From Ciona intestinalis (lineage: Eukaryota; Chordata; Ascidiacea; Phlebobranchia; Cionidae), in contig NC_020168.2 in NCBI RefSeq assembly GCF_000224145.3, positions 4,065,480 through 4,129,479 on the forward strand: 64,000 nt of DNA, given 5' to 3'. Position 1 is the first letter of the stretch; each line of letters begins with the position of its first letter. The notes under the pieces were generated by a model. It saw only the letters and a program-made list of their open reading frames with translations. It ran no database searches and was not told the DNA's origin. Positions 1 to 13,300 of the stretch are shown here, piece by piece. The position numbers and the translations under genes are program-made.

Positions 1-2385
1 CACACAACATTGGCTTCGTTAGCAAACTTAAGTTTGATTCAGAGTCAGCAAGTCTTAGACGTAGGAGCAACTTTTTCTCACTCCCCGGGAAATCCCCCCA
101 ATTCGATGTATGGAAACTCCCGCCCCCTAATTTTAACCCACAAGCATTTGAACCAGAACCTCTGCCAAGAAATAGCAGGGAAGCTATTAAGCCGTGGAGG
201 TTAGTGGTATTTACTTCATGTAGTACAGTAGGGTGGGGAAGATGGGACAACCTTTTCATTCTAATATCCCCTCCCATTTGGTAGTAAACAAAGATAATTC
301 TTATCATAATTATAAAAAAACGTAACCTCTAATTTATACGACCCCAATATACCATTGTTAATTGTCTAAAACACGATCAGGATATTTATATACTATGTGC
401 CAAAGGTGTCACGTCTTCTTCACCCTTTCTGTAACTTTTCAGATACGAACAAGCGACAAAAAGTGTCTCTGCGCCAACTTCTAAAGAAAGGCGACGAAAC
501 GATAAACGCAAAAACGAATATTTCGAAGAACTGGAGCGTTCTAAGTTTGGTTCTAGAGCCCAAACGTGTGGAAATATCGGGCAAAACAGTAGGAGGGACC
601 TTCAATTAAGATTTCGTGTTGTAGATCCCTACGCTGCAAAGATCGATTTCGTGAAAAAAGGGAAACATAAAGATGCGGTTTATGAAGATCTTCAACCACA
701 CGATTTTAGACAGGTTACTTTTACTTGTTGAAGAATCTTGTTAACTGCAGAAACTCTTGATAATCTCAAACTTGCCTATATGTTGGCACATGTGTACTTG
801 GGCAAGACACTTAACGGCAATTGCTACAACATGGTGGTCACTAATGGATTGTCCAAATTATCAGCACATAAAAAAATGAACACCCACAAAGTAACATGCT
901 TGGTAACTCGTATCAGCTGGCACGAGGTGTATGAAACAGAACATCCGTGTTTAACTACTGTCGTTTTCCGGCCACGCGAGGATAAAGTTCAAAATACTCG
1001 GAATCACATTGGCACTCCAGAAATAAATTAATTGAAACCAACCATACCTATAGCTTTACGAGTAGTAAGCAAAGATTTGCATGAAAACTTATTATAAATA
1101 AACAAGGTTGTTTTAATATACAGTACCCCAAGTTAAAATCCCTCGGACTCCCGGAATTCGTAACCAGTTTCGAGCGAGATTTCGATGGAAATAAAGCAAG
1201 AATTAAAGGGCTTAGTACACGTACGTTTATACTTTTATATTTTCATGTATTTTATCTTGTATATATAGTAGATTGGGGCACCATGGTCCATGTTTTCATT
1301 GACTTTTCATTTAACTGTATATCCACACCACTTTAAAATAGCACCGTTTACTGTTAAAAACACAATTAGAAAAGAAATATGCGGTAGCCGGTAACGGTAT
1401 CCATATCTTACCCCGTAGTAAGATATGGATACCTTACCCCGTAGTAAGTCTTACCCCGTATAAGATATGGACATATGGACATATCTTACCCCGTAGTAAG
1501 ATATCTAGAAAACCAATCGTTTGCTTAAATGTGTGTAACGACACTTTTCTTTTAATAACCGAACAATTTGGAACAATTTGCGTCATGTTTTTATTTCAAG
1601 TTACCGGGAATGAATCGGCCGGATTTTTAAGGCAAGTTGAAATCCGAACCAAAGCAGATTACGCAATACCGAGATATCCACAATATGACGTCACGATTTT
1701 ACATCCCCGTCCGTCCTACCCGAACAAGATAGCTGCTTATACAGTGAGTCGGGTTTAAGTGTGGTTTAGCTGTTATTGTATTTTTTTTATGTGTTTGAAA
1801 ATTTGTAAAACTCATAAGTGACCACTGGGTTGGAGCAATTCCCGTTAAGTGTCTTGCCCTCGTACTCATTACCTCTGGGTTACGGGCAGGCGCGCTAACC
1901 GCTATGCCACGGTGCCGGGCTGCTGTTATTGTATGAATTGAGGGGTCTGTGCCTGGGTAAGCCATTTAAAGGTAATTGCTCCAACCCAGGAGTCTCTTAT
2001 GGGTTGTGTAAATTGCCAACCATACCTTGCATAAAATAAAAAAGATTCACCCATAAAGATCATACGTGTAACCGTATTCTCATGACTTCCATAGATCAGT
2101 GTTAATTGTTTAAAACACGATAAGGGTATTTGGATATTAAATGTGTTAAAGGTATCCCGTCTCCCCCGACCCTACTATGTAATAGCAATAAACCAAACTT
2201 TTTCGTAAAAGCGTCATCGTCGAATCGACCGATCCGCTAGGAGCGCATTTCTGGAACGAGCCGAAGCCATGATGGAAAAGCGAGCCCGGGAAATAAAAGC
2301 TTTTAGAGAGTTAAATGCAACTACCGCTGAAAGATCACCTGAGCCCAAAACACATCAGTTTTTACAGAAACTGCTGGACGAATAG
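1..2385 (+). CDS. Unrecognised conserved gene, 3' part (5 exons)
   Basis: Partial: the 5' end lies outside the window. Exons read as 3-199, 443-713, 1124-1220, 1601-1743 and 2212-2385 (TAG). All junctions are GT/AG and phases agree (2, 0, 1, 0). The visible protein is about 290 aa, hydrophilic and basic, with no signal peptide or membrane segment. Recognisable stretches are a Pro-rich block (WKLPPPNFNPQAFEPEP) in the first exon, a charged helix and then KIDFVKKGKH in the second, LGLPEFVTSFERD in the third, and a basic/acidic helix (ERAEAMMEKRAREIKAF) in the last. I do not recognise the family. Short, Pro/Tyr-rich motifs of this kind occur in axonemal microtubule-associated proteins, but that is only a guess. 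MITE copies lie in introns 1, 3 and 4, two of them very close to the next exon. Confidence 0.7.
228..426 (-). mobile_element. MITE family A, near-complete
   Basis: Inverted ends AGTAGGGTGGGGAAGATGGG / CTTCTTCACCCT with the family's inner blocks (TTTGGTAGTAAAC, AAAACACGATCAGGATATTT). It ends 16 bp before the exon at 443. Confidence 0.8.
783..995 (+). mobile_element. tRNA-derived SINE, head truncated
   Basis: GTACTTGGGCAAGACACTTA through GGCCACGCGAGGATAAAGT, lacking the tRNA-like head. Confidence 0.8.
1266..1505 (-). mobile_element. MITE family B with internal tandem array
   Basis: Starts TAGTAGATTGGGG and contains TTTACTGTTAAAAACACAATTAG. From about 1395 its terminal sequence (ATCTTACCCCGTAGTA) is repeated about four times. 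Confidence 0.65.
1800..1925 (-). mobile_element. SINE head fragment
   Basis: Minus strand shows the tRNA-like start (GCATAGCGGTTAGCGCGCC, then CCCAGAGGTAATG) and the GGCAAGACACTTAACGGGA core. Another short core piece follows at 1966-2030. Confidence 0.7.
2067..2179 (-). mobile_element. MITE family A, 3' fragment
   Basis: From CCGTATTCTCATGACTTCCA to CCCGACCCTACTATG; the other end is missing. It ends 32 bp before the exon at 2212. Confidence 0.7.
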
Positions 2386-2593
2386 CTTAGATAACCAAAC
2401 CGCCCATCATGGAATGTGTTTCTCTGTCTATTTTAAATACTCCAGACCCGGACTCTTGTTAAGTCCTAACTACCTATAGCCTATACGTGTATGAGTATGG
2501 GTGGTTAAAATACGTTTTCTTTGTCTTCTTAAAAGACGCAACCCTTTGGTACAATTACAACTATTCTTTGAGTATTTAATCTTTACAATTTAA

Positions 2594-2599
2594 AATAAA
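2594..2599 (+). terminator. Poly(A) signal AATAAA
   Basis: Canonical hexamer about 210 nt after the stop codon of the first gene, on the same strand. It is a likely 3' end for that transcript. Confidence 0.5.
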
Positions 2600-3790
2600 G
2601 TGCAGCATTCAGGTAAAACCTCCAGATGCATTTTATGACAAAATCATAGCCTACAAATTCGCCGAAGTGGTTTCAATTTTATACAACAAAATATCACCAA
2701 TAGGTAAAATCTAGTGCCAGCACAGTGCCAGTTGGCCACACGTTTAGAAGCATGTTAATAAAGCAGTCTGCAGGTTAGGGCCATAGGTATGGGATGTACA
2801 CTTCCCTAATAGTTTATACGTCTTTACCCGTAAACTATCTGAATAACGTAAGCACATTCGCATGTTTTTACGTATCAACTTTGATTATGCAATCCATCGA
2901 TCGATACCTTTTATCGGACAAATCCTTTGTAGCCAATTGCTTTCCAATTAAAGTATGGTTATTAAAGCTTTCGATTCATACTGAAATCAATATCATATAT
3001 AGCGACCTAGCGTATTAACAAATGTGTGGACTGAAAGTCTCATTTTACCCTTTGCTGGATTACGGTCATTGTGATATAGATAGGCTACTGTGAAAAATTG
3101 TATTGGTAAGTAAATGTCAGTATAATCAGTAAATCCGTGAACCAGAACAGTTTTCAACCAGAACGGATTATCCTTTTAAATGCACAAGTTGGCCCAGATT
3201 TTTTCAATAGGCACTGGAGAAGTTGCGGGGTTTTAAATAAGCGCCGTGCAGCAGAGAGAACATACCTTGAGCAAAACACTGAACTAACCACGAACATATT
3301 GCTTATGTTCATTGGTCACTAATGGGTTAACGTTAAAGCATTTGGGTGACGGGGTAATGTGTCTGGCCTATAAACCTCAAACCCCATGTCGTGTCACGCT
3401 GTAGGATGTCATCCACGTTAAATAGGACGTGTACGTCGTGCAGTACTTACTGATATGTAATGTTGCTCAGAGGTGTAGCGCACGAAACGTGTGTGTGAAG
3501 ATTCTCCAACGAACATAGACATCAGCGATATATAAATGCTTTTGCATTGCGTTTACATCATGCAGACGTAAAAGGCACGCGTTGGCTCAAAACGTGAGCA
3601 AAGGCGAAGCGGCTAGATAAAAGTATGCAGTCATAACACTTGTGTTTATAAGTGAATTGGCGTTTAAGTTAGGTAGATATTGTAGGTACCCATATTAAAG
3701 AGTTTTATAGTTTTGACAGATACGTTTTGTACACTTGTTCCTGTGTGTATAATTGCTATAACACTTTAACAAGTTTTGTTTATATTGTCA
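2600..3790. other. Intergenic region, first gene to SLC25A19
   Basis: About 1.2 kb with no exon-like sequence on either strand. Around 3260-3420 there are weak remnants of SINE-like sequence (an ACTAATGGGTTA block and a GGGGTAATGTG block like those at 15420-15485 and 30235-30290). The region ends in a TTTATATTGTCAG acceptor-like site 12 nt before the SLC25A19 ATG. Confidence 0.5.
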
Positions 3791-3803
3791 GGTGTTTACA
3801 ATT

Positions 3804-6205
3804 ATGGTTGGCTATGATAAGGAAAAGGAAACAAACATATTAAAATCAGGTATAGCTGGTGTTTTTGGTGGACAGATAACCAGGGCTTTGGTGTGCCCCA
3901 TTGATGTAGTAAAGATAAGGTTTCAGGTAAGATTGTGCATCCATACTTATTGTGTGGGGTGTCCGGTTAATTTGATACTAATACGGCAGTAAACCAGACT
4001 GCATAGTATGGTAAAATTACACATTTGGTATCTTGTAAGCAGGCACTTTGCTGCTCTGCCATATGAGAATAAGAAATATATACATTGAACAGCATGTTGG
4101 GTACTGGGAGAACCTGAAATGTTGCAAAATGGGGTCACACTAGTTGCATGAATGTCCCTGAGCACATTCCATTTGGGCGTACATAAGCAGTCTGGGTATT
4201 GGGGTAATTGGCCAAAACCGGTCTTAATCCTAGATCCTCAAACAAGGACTAAACAAACTAAAGAAATAGAATACAAATGTAGTCACACCAGCATACTACC
4301 TTGTTGGTCAAATATTAGGCGAAATTTCATTGCACTTCACATGACCAAAATGTGTATTTTATGCTATTAAAGCTTGCTGCTAAAATAGCTACCTATTCTA
4401 ACCAGATTCTATATTCCCAGTTGCAGCCAGGAACAGTTCGCTCTGAGCTTAAGTATAATGGCCTGATTCAGGCTGTGAAAACAATATGGAAGGAGGAAAG
4501 CATTTATGGGTTTTATAAAGGCCATGTACCTGCCCAGCTGCTGTCAATGGTCTATGGTGGAGTACAGGTATTTTACACATCAGTAGAAAACAATCCATTT
4601 TAAATTAATGATGTCATGTGTAAGATAGTTTCTATTTAAAATCTATTTACTTTTAATATAGGAAAGGAAATGTTTACATTATTATATAAAATATTTAATA
4701 TTTATATTTAAAATAAAGGTTTACAAAATTTAGTTGCAGAATAGTACATGTTGTGCTCTTTAAAAATACTCTTAAATGTAAAGTTTTTGGGACACTCGTT
4801 TTTTGTTTTAAATTTTGGTCAAAATGTCCGTTACAAATTAATGGTTAAAGTGTACGTTTTGATTTTCAAGTTTGCTTCATTTGAATACATAACCAAAGCA
4901 GCCAATGAAATCATTCCACATTCAAAAGATGACCACTCCGTACGCAGTGTTGTTCATTTTGGGTGTGGGTGTCTAAGTGGTGCAATTTGTACTTTGACTT
5001 CTCAACCGTTTGATGTTGTTCGAACACGCTTTGCTGCACAGAAAGAACCAAAAGTAAATATATGAACAACCTCTCAAGGCATGGTAATTCACAAGTGCCT
5101 ACAGCAGTTTACTGTAAACAAGTTGTTTTAATTTTCATTATCCTTTTGTAAAAACCTTTACCATCATTTTTCTAAAATCATTTTTGCGGTTTCACTTTTG
5201 TAAAATAGTTTTTTCAAGGCACCGGTATTTATAATTGTAATATGTAAACAGAAATTTAATATGAAGTTCTGTACCACTGACCATTTTGTCCAAGTGAAAT
5301 GTTTAGGTAATCAAAGTCAAGGTTTTCTGCTTTAACACTAAAATCAATCTATTCGTTTTCGGTAACATAGCCAAGTATCAGTGTTACTTTAATTCTTTTG
5401 TAAATAAAATTCAATATTTGTATAGTTAATATTAATAAGTGAACAATATGTTTCTATCTGACAGCAATACCGTACTGTGACCTCGGCAATAAAGGGAATG
5501 TATGTGGGAGAGGGTTTATCGAGTTTTTTTAAGGGACTCACTCCAGCACTAAGTCAAATAATCCCATATTCTGGCTTCACCTTTTGTTTTAACTCTCTGC
5601 TGCAAGGTTTATGGCGAGAGTGCTCTTTCAATGAAGGTACGTGACTCTACATAAGAGAGTTTCTGGTAATTTGGCAAGATTAGCAGAATAGGTCAATCAT
5701 TTAAAAAGAAAAACAGTTCTAGTAAAACACAGAACAAACCAACTTTGGTGACACGTTTGTCTGCGTGTTAATTGCACAATGTTTGCTGCCTGATGTTTCC
5801 TCAACGTAGATATTCAATTTAATGAATTTATTATAACTGCTGTTTCAGGTCCAGTAAGTCATACCATATGTGGTGGAGGTGCTGGTTTAATGAGCAAATG
5901 CATTGTTTATCCAATGGATGTGGTAAAGAAAAGGCTGCAGGTTTGTAAAATCACGTTTGTTTGTGTTTTACCACCAAAAAGCTTGTCTAACAATTGCACA
6001 TATTGTATAGGTACAAGGTTTTAGCGAAGCTACTATCTCAGAAGTAGTAACCTACAATGGTTTCAGGGACTGTATTTCGACTATTAAAAAGCAAGAAGGC
6101 GTGCGTGGCTTTTACAAAGGCTTACATGTTGCAGCGATTAAGTCCACATGCACGTCTGCGCTTATTTTCCTAACTTACGAATGCATTTCTGATTTCATAA
6201 GGTAG
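3804..6205 (+). CDS. SLC25A19: Mitochondrial thiamine pyrophosphate carrier (SLC25A19-like)
   Basis: Six exons: 3804-3926, 4421-4567, 4871-5053, 5465-5636, 5849-5940, 6011-6205, giving 303 aa with all phases consistent. It is a mitochondrial carrier with three tandem repeats, each bearing the Px[DE]xx[KR] signature: CPIDVVKIRF (about residue 31), QPFDVVRTRF (about 138) and YPMDVVKKRL (about 238). The start MVGYD and blocks FYKGHVPAQ, RTRFAAQ-EPK and FYKGL closely match vertebrate SLC25A19. From family knowledge, the protein sits in the inner mitochondrial membrane and exchanges thiamine diphosphate for nucleotides, supplying the 2-oxoacid dehydrogenases. Length is near the human 320 aa. The ATG at 3804 is chosen because it gives the family's conserved N-terminus. 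An AG at 3790-3791 suggests either a 5' UTR intron or trans-splicing of a leader. The gene looks complete and intact. Confidence 0.95.
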
Positions 6206-7387
6206 ATGGTAATTCTTCAAATAATGTATGCCTTACACTGTTGTTAGCGCTCAGGTTTGGGTGTCCTTTGCGTGTCATTTATTTAGCTGTGACATTACCT
6301 AACATGTGTTTTAATTGCTGGTTCTATATCTTAATACATTGTTTGCGTCCAGAAATCATTGACACCCTAACACGAATAGCGTTATTGCCACCGGTAGTAT
6401 CATAGTACATATTTACAGTTTACCTTATGTTCTCCATTGCTTTCTTGTTAGTATTTGTAACGATTGCAACCATGAGACTGTTATTTTAATGTGCACCTCG
6501 TTTGGTTCCATCATTAAAATCTCTTTTTTAAATTTTCAAGTGTGTTACGTCAGTTTATAAGCTTAATTCTTTACCTAAGTTCGAACTGCTCTGACCTTTT
6601 AAATCTTTCAAAAAATAAGACACAAATATAGATTATTGTTTTAATCTTCTTAAGATCAAGGGTTACTAATGCACTGGATCCCACTTTGTGGAAAACATGT
6701 TTAGTTATGGCTAATACCACAGTGTGTCATGGGTTAAGCCTTTATCATGAATCTTATGTTTCGCTCAGTTTAAAAAAGCCTGATTCATATCTACTGTTTA
6801 AGAGCCTCTTTGTTAGAAGTTTAACTTTGTTTGAATGTTTTATTTATTTTGCATGCTCTTTTTAGCAACAAATATATTTATGGCAGTCTATGCTACCTCA
6901 AAATCTCCTGCATTTTTGGTAATTCTGGTGTAAAATGAGATTCTATCAGTTTAAAATAGTCAGGGGGTAACTAAAAAGTGTTATGCAACATCAAGAGCCA
7001 TAAGCCGTACTTTTCATGTTAATTTGATGGCGATGCGGTATAATTTAGTCGTGAGATTAATGTTGTGCATTCAGATATATTAAGTTTACGTAGTTTAAAG
7101 ATTAATGACGTCGCTATCACGAGGGTGCACCTTAACTTTATAGGTTATTACGTCACAAAGTTACGAAAATTAAGAGGGAAATAGTAAAATGTGTTCGAGT
7201 TACTGTGTTCAGAAAGCTGCGTATATAACTGAATATACAAAGTAACAGTTAGGTTTGGCTCGTTTAGTTTAGTACACAAGCATTATAACCGTACGCATGC
7301 ACAACGTAACGTAAAAATTGCCAAATATAAAGATGGACAGTACGTTTTTTCAGCACATACAAATAGGGATTGCTGTACTGTTTAATA
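6206..7387. other. Intergenic region, SLC25A19 to TEX11-like gene
   Basis: About 1.2 kb, AT-rich, without exon-like reading frames. A variant poly(A) signal ATTAAA at 6513-6518 could serve SLC25A19. CGTTTTTTCAG at 7343-7353 is an acceptor-like site 34 nt upstream of the next gene's ATG. I see no repeat element here. Confidence 0.45.
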
Positions 7388-10300
7388 ATGGAAACTTTGG
7401 AAGGTCGTTTAGCAGCGTTTCGTGCTTCCATTGAATGTACGGTTTGTACTTTACTTTTTAAATCGCCATTTCGTCAAGTATACAAAATTAATCTGTGTAC
7501 AATGTAAATTGCTCAAAAACCGTAACTGCAGCTAAACCTGCAGAATTTCAATGTGTTGTATAGTCAATATTGCGACTGCATGTATAAGGACTTAGGTATG
7601 CGCAATGCTAACCAGTTTTCAATTTGTTAAACACGTTTTCCTTGCAGATGTGACGAAATCGCTTGAGGTGGATCGTCTTTCAGATGAAGAAACATTACGT
7701 AGCGTAACATCAATTTCCGAAGTTCTAAATTCGAACTGGATTTCACGAGTTGCTGATACGACTGGCTCGCCTACTGGTTCCTGTGTCACTATGGAGCAGC
7801 GATTTAAACTTAAAATGTTTGCTAAACAGGTGCGTAACGTTAATGTCAATTCGCATTTGAAGTGGAGATACGACAGTGGGCTAATTTAATGGGTTTCCCG
7901 TACGTACCTTGGTTTTTCGTAAAACGTTACTAATTAGCCGTAATGGGATTGCATCCCGCACCACTGTATACTATTTAACCGGCTCCGAACAATGTTTTCA
8001 CTGCATCTGGTCCAGAAATCACTGGATATAAGTCGTTGCCCAAATTACATTCATTCACTATACAAAATTGTAAGTTTAGCTTGAAGAGGTGGCGATCTCT
8101 TTGTGGAATGTGACTGTTGGTAAACAAACTCTTGGGTCAATCAAAGATACGACCGCTGCTGTATTGCGCCAAATATGCTACGACCTTATCGTTTGTCCGC
8201 TATGTCTACCTGGAGATTTAAATGACCCTGCTAATAACCCGTATATGCATCGGCGTATTATGGTGAGTGGTTATACCAGTTGAACAAGTTAGTGCATTTA
8301 TTAATAGTTAAACCCATTTCTGATAACCTTTACAATTACATGTAAATGCATAGCAGTTAGCTATTCGGTAATGAACCAGTTTTGAACTATAAATTTCCCG
8401 GTGTGCGACCCCTAAAAGTTAGAACCTCGCCTAAACAAATTAGAATATGTTTTGCATAGTCCGACTGTCCACTTTAAACAATTAAGCTCTGATATGTGAG
8501 TCAAAATTTTACCATCCCGTATCCGTATACGATATTTGCCTTGTTTCTATAAAGTAGGGTGGGGAAAACGGGACACCTTTAGAAAATAATTTTCAAATAT
8601 CCTGATCGTGTTTTAAACAATTGGAAGTATTAAGGAAACGGTTCGATAATTCGTTGAATTTTCTTTGTTTATTACTAAATGGGACGAGAAAATAGAATGA
8701 AAAGGTGTCCCATCTTTCCCACCTTACTATACCGTAACCTTACAAGATGGCGGCAAAAGTGGGTAAAACTTGGCTCGACCTTGAGGAGTTTGTTAAATCC
8801 AGCAACTTGTTGACTTGCGCTAAAACTGACATCGACACACTGATGACAAGTGTCAAGGCATCCGGTGAGTGAGAACAGGTTTCTGAATCAAAACATTATT
8901 AAGCTTGCGTGCCAATGATACGGTCTTAAAGGCTTAAGGTTAATTTTTCCAACCCAGTGCCAGTGGTACGTTACCGGTTGTTTAAATTGTCATCCGCACA
9001 TTAAAATTTGATAAAGTGATTAAAAATAGGAAATTACTCACCAATAACGTTACCCAAAACCCCATGCAACGTTACATACATAGTAATTTGTATAAGTAAG
9101 CATGTGGATAAATATGTTCATTCATAAAAAGCGTGTGTGATGCGTTAGCTGCGTATCTAGGGTACCCAGCTGTTTCATGTTAGTTGACCTTCTTGATATA
9201 CTTTTGCCCCGTCTGTCCTTGGTATTACGTGGGGTAGGGGGCTCCCTGGGTGTAGAGGGGGTCGGTGGGGGTGATTTAACGAGGGTTTTAACTTGATTTG
9301 ACTTATTTAACAGTGATAACGCCTCCCGTACTGTAAATTATAAATACTGTAAACTTTGAACTCTGGAAGTGACTTGTATTATATAAATGACATTACTTGT
9401 CACCACTTCACATAAACATCGCTTACTGATACTGTATGCGGTTACTTTACTGTCATGTATATAGTACTGTGGGGTAAGATGGTTGCCATTGGCTATGAAA
9501 AATAATATCCCATGTTTGGAATATTTTAGTTCCTAATCGTGAAGTCGTAAGGTTGCGGTTATATTATTCTGTAAATATTGCTTGTTTACTACTAAATGGG
9601 ACGATAAAAAAAGAAAGAAATTTCATGCACCATCTTACCCCAACCCACTATAACTACTGTAGTAGTCCAACGAATCAATCAAAAAAATATAATAATTTTA
9701 TTTGTTTCATCGGTTACGGTACCCAAGATTTAGAAATACTTTAGACAAAAAGCCAATAGCGACGAAACAATAGTTGTAATTGAAATTCATATGGCGCTAT
9801 CCGTCTACACATCACATAAGCGGCACATCATACGCTTAATAACGTGTGGATAAATTAAATCGACAGCTGATGACAAGAGGCAGGACATCACGTCTCTTAA
9901 CAAGCAGCTAATGCGGGTTTATTGTGACATGGCTGTTGCGGTAAGTGTAAATACATATTGGTCATCCTATTTTTACCTGACATTTTGTCATTGACATTGT
10001 TTTCTCTATTTTCATTTTTTCTTCGTTGCCGGTATATTTTAAACAACACGCTGTGTAGTAGTACTGTGGGGTAAGATGGGACATCTTTATCACATAAAAC
10101 GAAATATCCTGATCGCGTTTTTAACAAAACAACGGCCTATGCGAGTCGTGGAGTAACGGTTTTATAATTCTTCGAATTTTCTTTATTTACTACCAAATGG
10201 GATGGGAAATTATAATAAAAAAGTGTCCCATCTTCCCCACTTTATTAATACGGCTTATAAATTTAGACAGCTGTCATTTTGATTTGGTTTTCCGTATCTT

Positions 10301-13300
10301 TATTATACGTTAATCCTAAGGTTATACGGTTATATTATATAGTTCTGCAAACATTCTTAAATACTAAAAGCGGAAATTATATAATTATAGAATCTCAAAA
10401 TGTACAGTTAAAAACGAAAAACCCTTTATCCTAAGATTCCCAACCAATAACGGCAATATACATTTAAGTTCACCCCATTTAAACTCAGGCATCGGGTGCA
10501 AAAGACCACACGCGGGCGTTTGAGGTTCTAACCTCGGCTGCCAACATGGATCTAGCATCTGGGGAAGGCGTGTACGATAGAGAGTTTGACCGTGTATCGG
10601 CCACAGCGTATAACCTCGGTCTTGCCGCTACCAATGAAAGGAAGCTCGATACCGCTATCAAGTGGTTGACACTCAGTTTCGAAGCGGGAAAACGGAAAGT
10701 GAAAACTGAAAAGAAAAATATGGTGAGAAATTTATTTTAATCTCCTGCTGTTTTTATAGAAGGAATGATTTTTTTGCAGTTTTAATATCACTAAAATGTA
10801 AAATAAGCAACTCCAAACTTTAATATTTTACTAGGCCTGATTACGTATATAGTATAGGGTAAGGGAGTACGGGATACCTGGGGATACGGTTTATAATTGT
10901 TTAAATGTTTTTTATTTACTATCAAAGGAGACGAGAAAATAGAACAAAAAAGTGACATATCTTCTCCCACCCTACTATATAATATCTTTTTTTATAAGAA
11001 ATGTCTTAAACATTTCTAGCTTTTTACCATCACTAAAATGTAAAACTACAAAATTCAAAACTGTAAATCTCTTAGGCTTTGACTCTCCGCTTGCTGGCGC
11101 ACGTGTACAGCGAAACAGGCGAAAAGGAAAACTTGGAGAAATCTCTAAATGCAGTTGATCTCGCCCATTCATATCATGCTCATCCAGCAGGGATACATTT
11201 AAGGTAAACATGAAATAACATCTATGTGCTATGGTATTCGTTTTTCACATATGTGGTGAAAAACATAATATCCAAGTATCGTGTTTTGTAGGTTTAAACA
11301 ATTACCAACGCTCAATGGGAGTCATAAGGATACGATTTATAATTCTTTGAATGTTCTTTGTTTACTACCAATGTTATAATGTTATATATAGGAATTTTAA
11401 AAGGGAAAGACTAAAGCGATTTAAATAAACGACAAAATATAAAACAATAAATTTCTACCGTTCTTTATTTTTTTTGTAAAAATAAAACAACCAAAATAAT
11501 TACGGACATAAACTCTTTCTCGTCCCATTTGATAGTAAACTAAAGAATTGTAAAACTATATTCTCTCACGACTTCAATAGACTGTTGTTAATTGTTTAAA
11601 ACACGATCAGAGTGTTTGAATATTATGTGCTAAAGGTTTCCCATCTTACCCAACGGCCCACAGTATTATATACCATTAAAAATTACTTTACAGTACCGCG
11701 TAGTTCAGTTTATGTACACGTATGGATTGCTCATTAGTTCATTACTGTAAATTTCGCCATCATGTATAATGTCTACTTAGCAATTCAGCGTGTATATGTA
11801 TAAGATACCCCATGTCATGTAATTCGAACCTTGTTTACGCTCGGTGTGTCGCTAACAAATTGTACCATCGTCTTCTTTTTGTTCCCGCCTATTGTTTCGT
11901 CACAATCCACACCCTATGTGACGTCACATTTACGTCACACTTTATTGTTATAAGGAGGTTTAGAATATTTGACTCTGATCAGAAGCTTGGGTGACGCTGC
12001 TCCATATATTTCGTTTATTTAACAGCTTGTTTTGACAAAAGATTTTCAATATGGCCACCTTTTTATCAATTAAGAAATGCAGACAGAGACAGACTCTCAA
12101 AACTGCCTCAAAGGGCAATAAAAAAAAAAAAGTTTTAAATCAATTTTTACCCAACACACGAAAAAATTTTTTTTAGTTCTTGCTATAAAACATAGTTATT
12201 GCTATAAAACACGCGATTTAGTAGGTTGGGGTAAGATGAGCCATGTTTCCATTCTCTTCGTTCCATTTGGTAGTAAACAAAGAATATTTACACTCAAATA
12301 ACCGTATTCTCACGACCCTATTTTAGAGCGTTATAAACGCGATAAGAAAACACCACATATTAGGTGTTTATATACGGACCCATCTTACCCCACAGTATTA
12401 TGTTGTATTAACATATTATAAATTGACGATAAAATAAGCATTACTGATATAAATTACGCCGCAGCTCAGTGTTGCCCAAATTTTATTTGTGTATCCGGCT
12501 ATATCCGCGTTTTTTTTGTTTCTTATTGTAATAGGTTTTCAAGTATGTTATTAGCGTACCACCTGGACCTGCTTCACATACCGCAATGGACATGACTGTG
12601 ATAAATTAGTTCCAGGGCAAAGGCAAGTCTAGAAACGCCTATTAATCCAAATCTGCTGTAGCATCTCACACGAGGCTCTTTAACATCGTTATTGCCATTT
12701 TCTAAGGGTAACCGCTTACTTATATGCATAATACTTTATTTACATTCATTCATTCAATATACTGCGAAGTTATAGAAATTTAACAATTAGCATCGTGTTT
12801 TTAACAGTAAACGGCGCTGTTTTGGTTGTGAGAATGCGATTATATTAGTATGTTAATATCCTGTATTAACAACTAGCAAATAGGACGATAAAAAAAGAAA
12901 GTAAACATGTACCATTTTACCCCAACTATAACAACTATATGTTTGTTGTCTCCTCCCTTTTGTCCCGCCTATGTTTTGGCGCGGTTAATAGAACAATGCT
13001 CTAGCGGAAAATGTAAACAAAGTATTGACGTCGTAAGCCACGCGCGCGCGTCATTTAAACACGTCAAACTGTGTGGTTAAATGAACCTTAACACAAGGTA
13101 TCAATACATATATGTAACTTAGATCAATAGTATATATCAATACCAATCCATATGATACCCTATGACGGCAGCAATACGTCCACGCTTTCTTGTTTTGACG
13201 AAAAATCAGCCCAAGGACTCCAGTCAAAACAAAGGATCACGTGACATGCTCTGATTGGCCGCCCTATTGTTGCCACACAACAGGTGCTGTGGGCTTGGTT

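Noticed and set aside
10546-13040. Possible LTR-like direct repeats
   Set aside because: The repeated blocks are dispersed MITE copies with inverted ends. I found no LTR pair, integrase or reverse transcriptase frame anywhere in the window.
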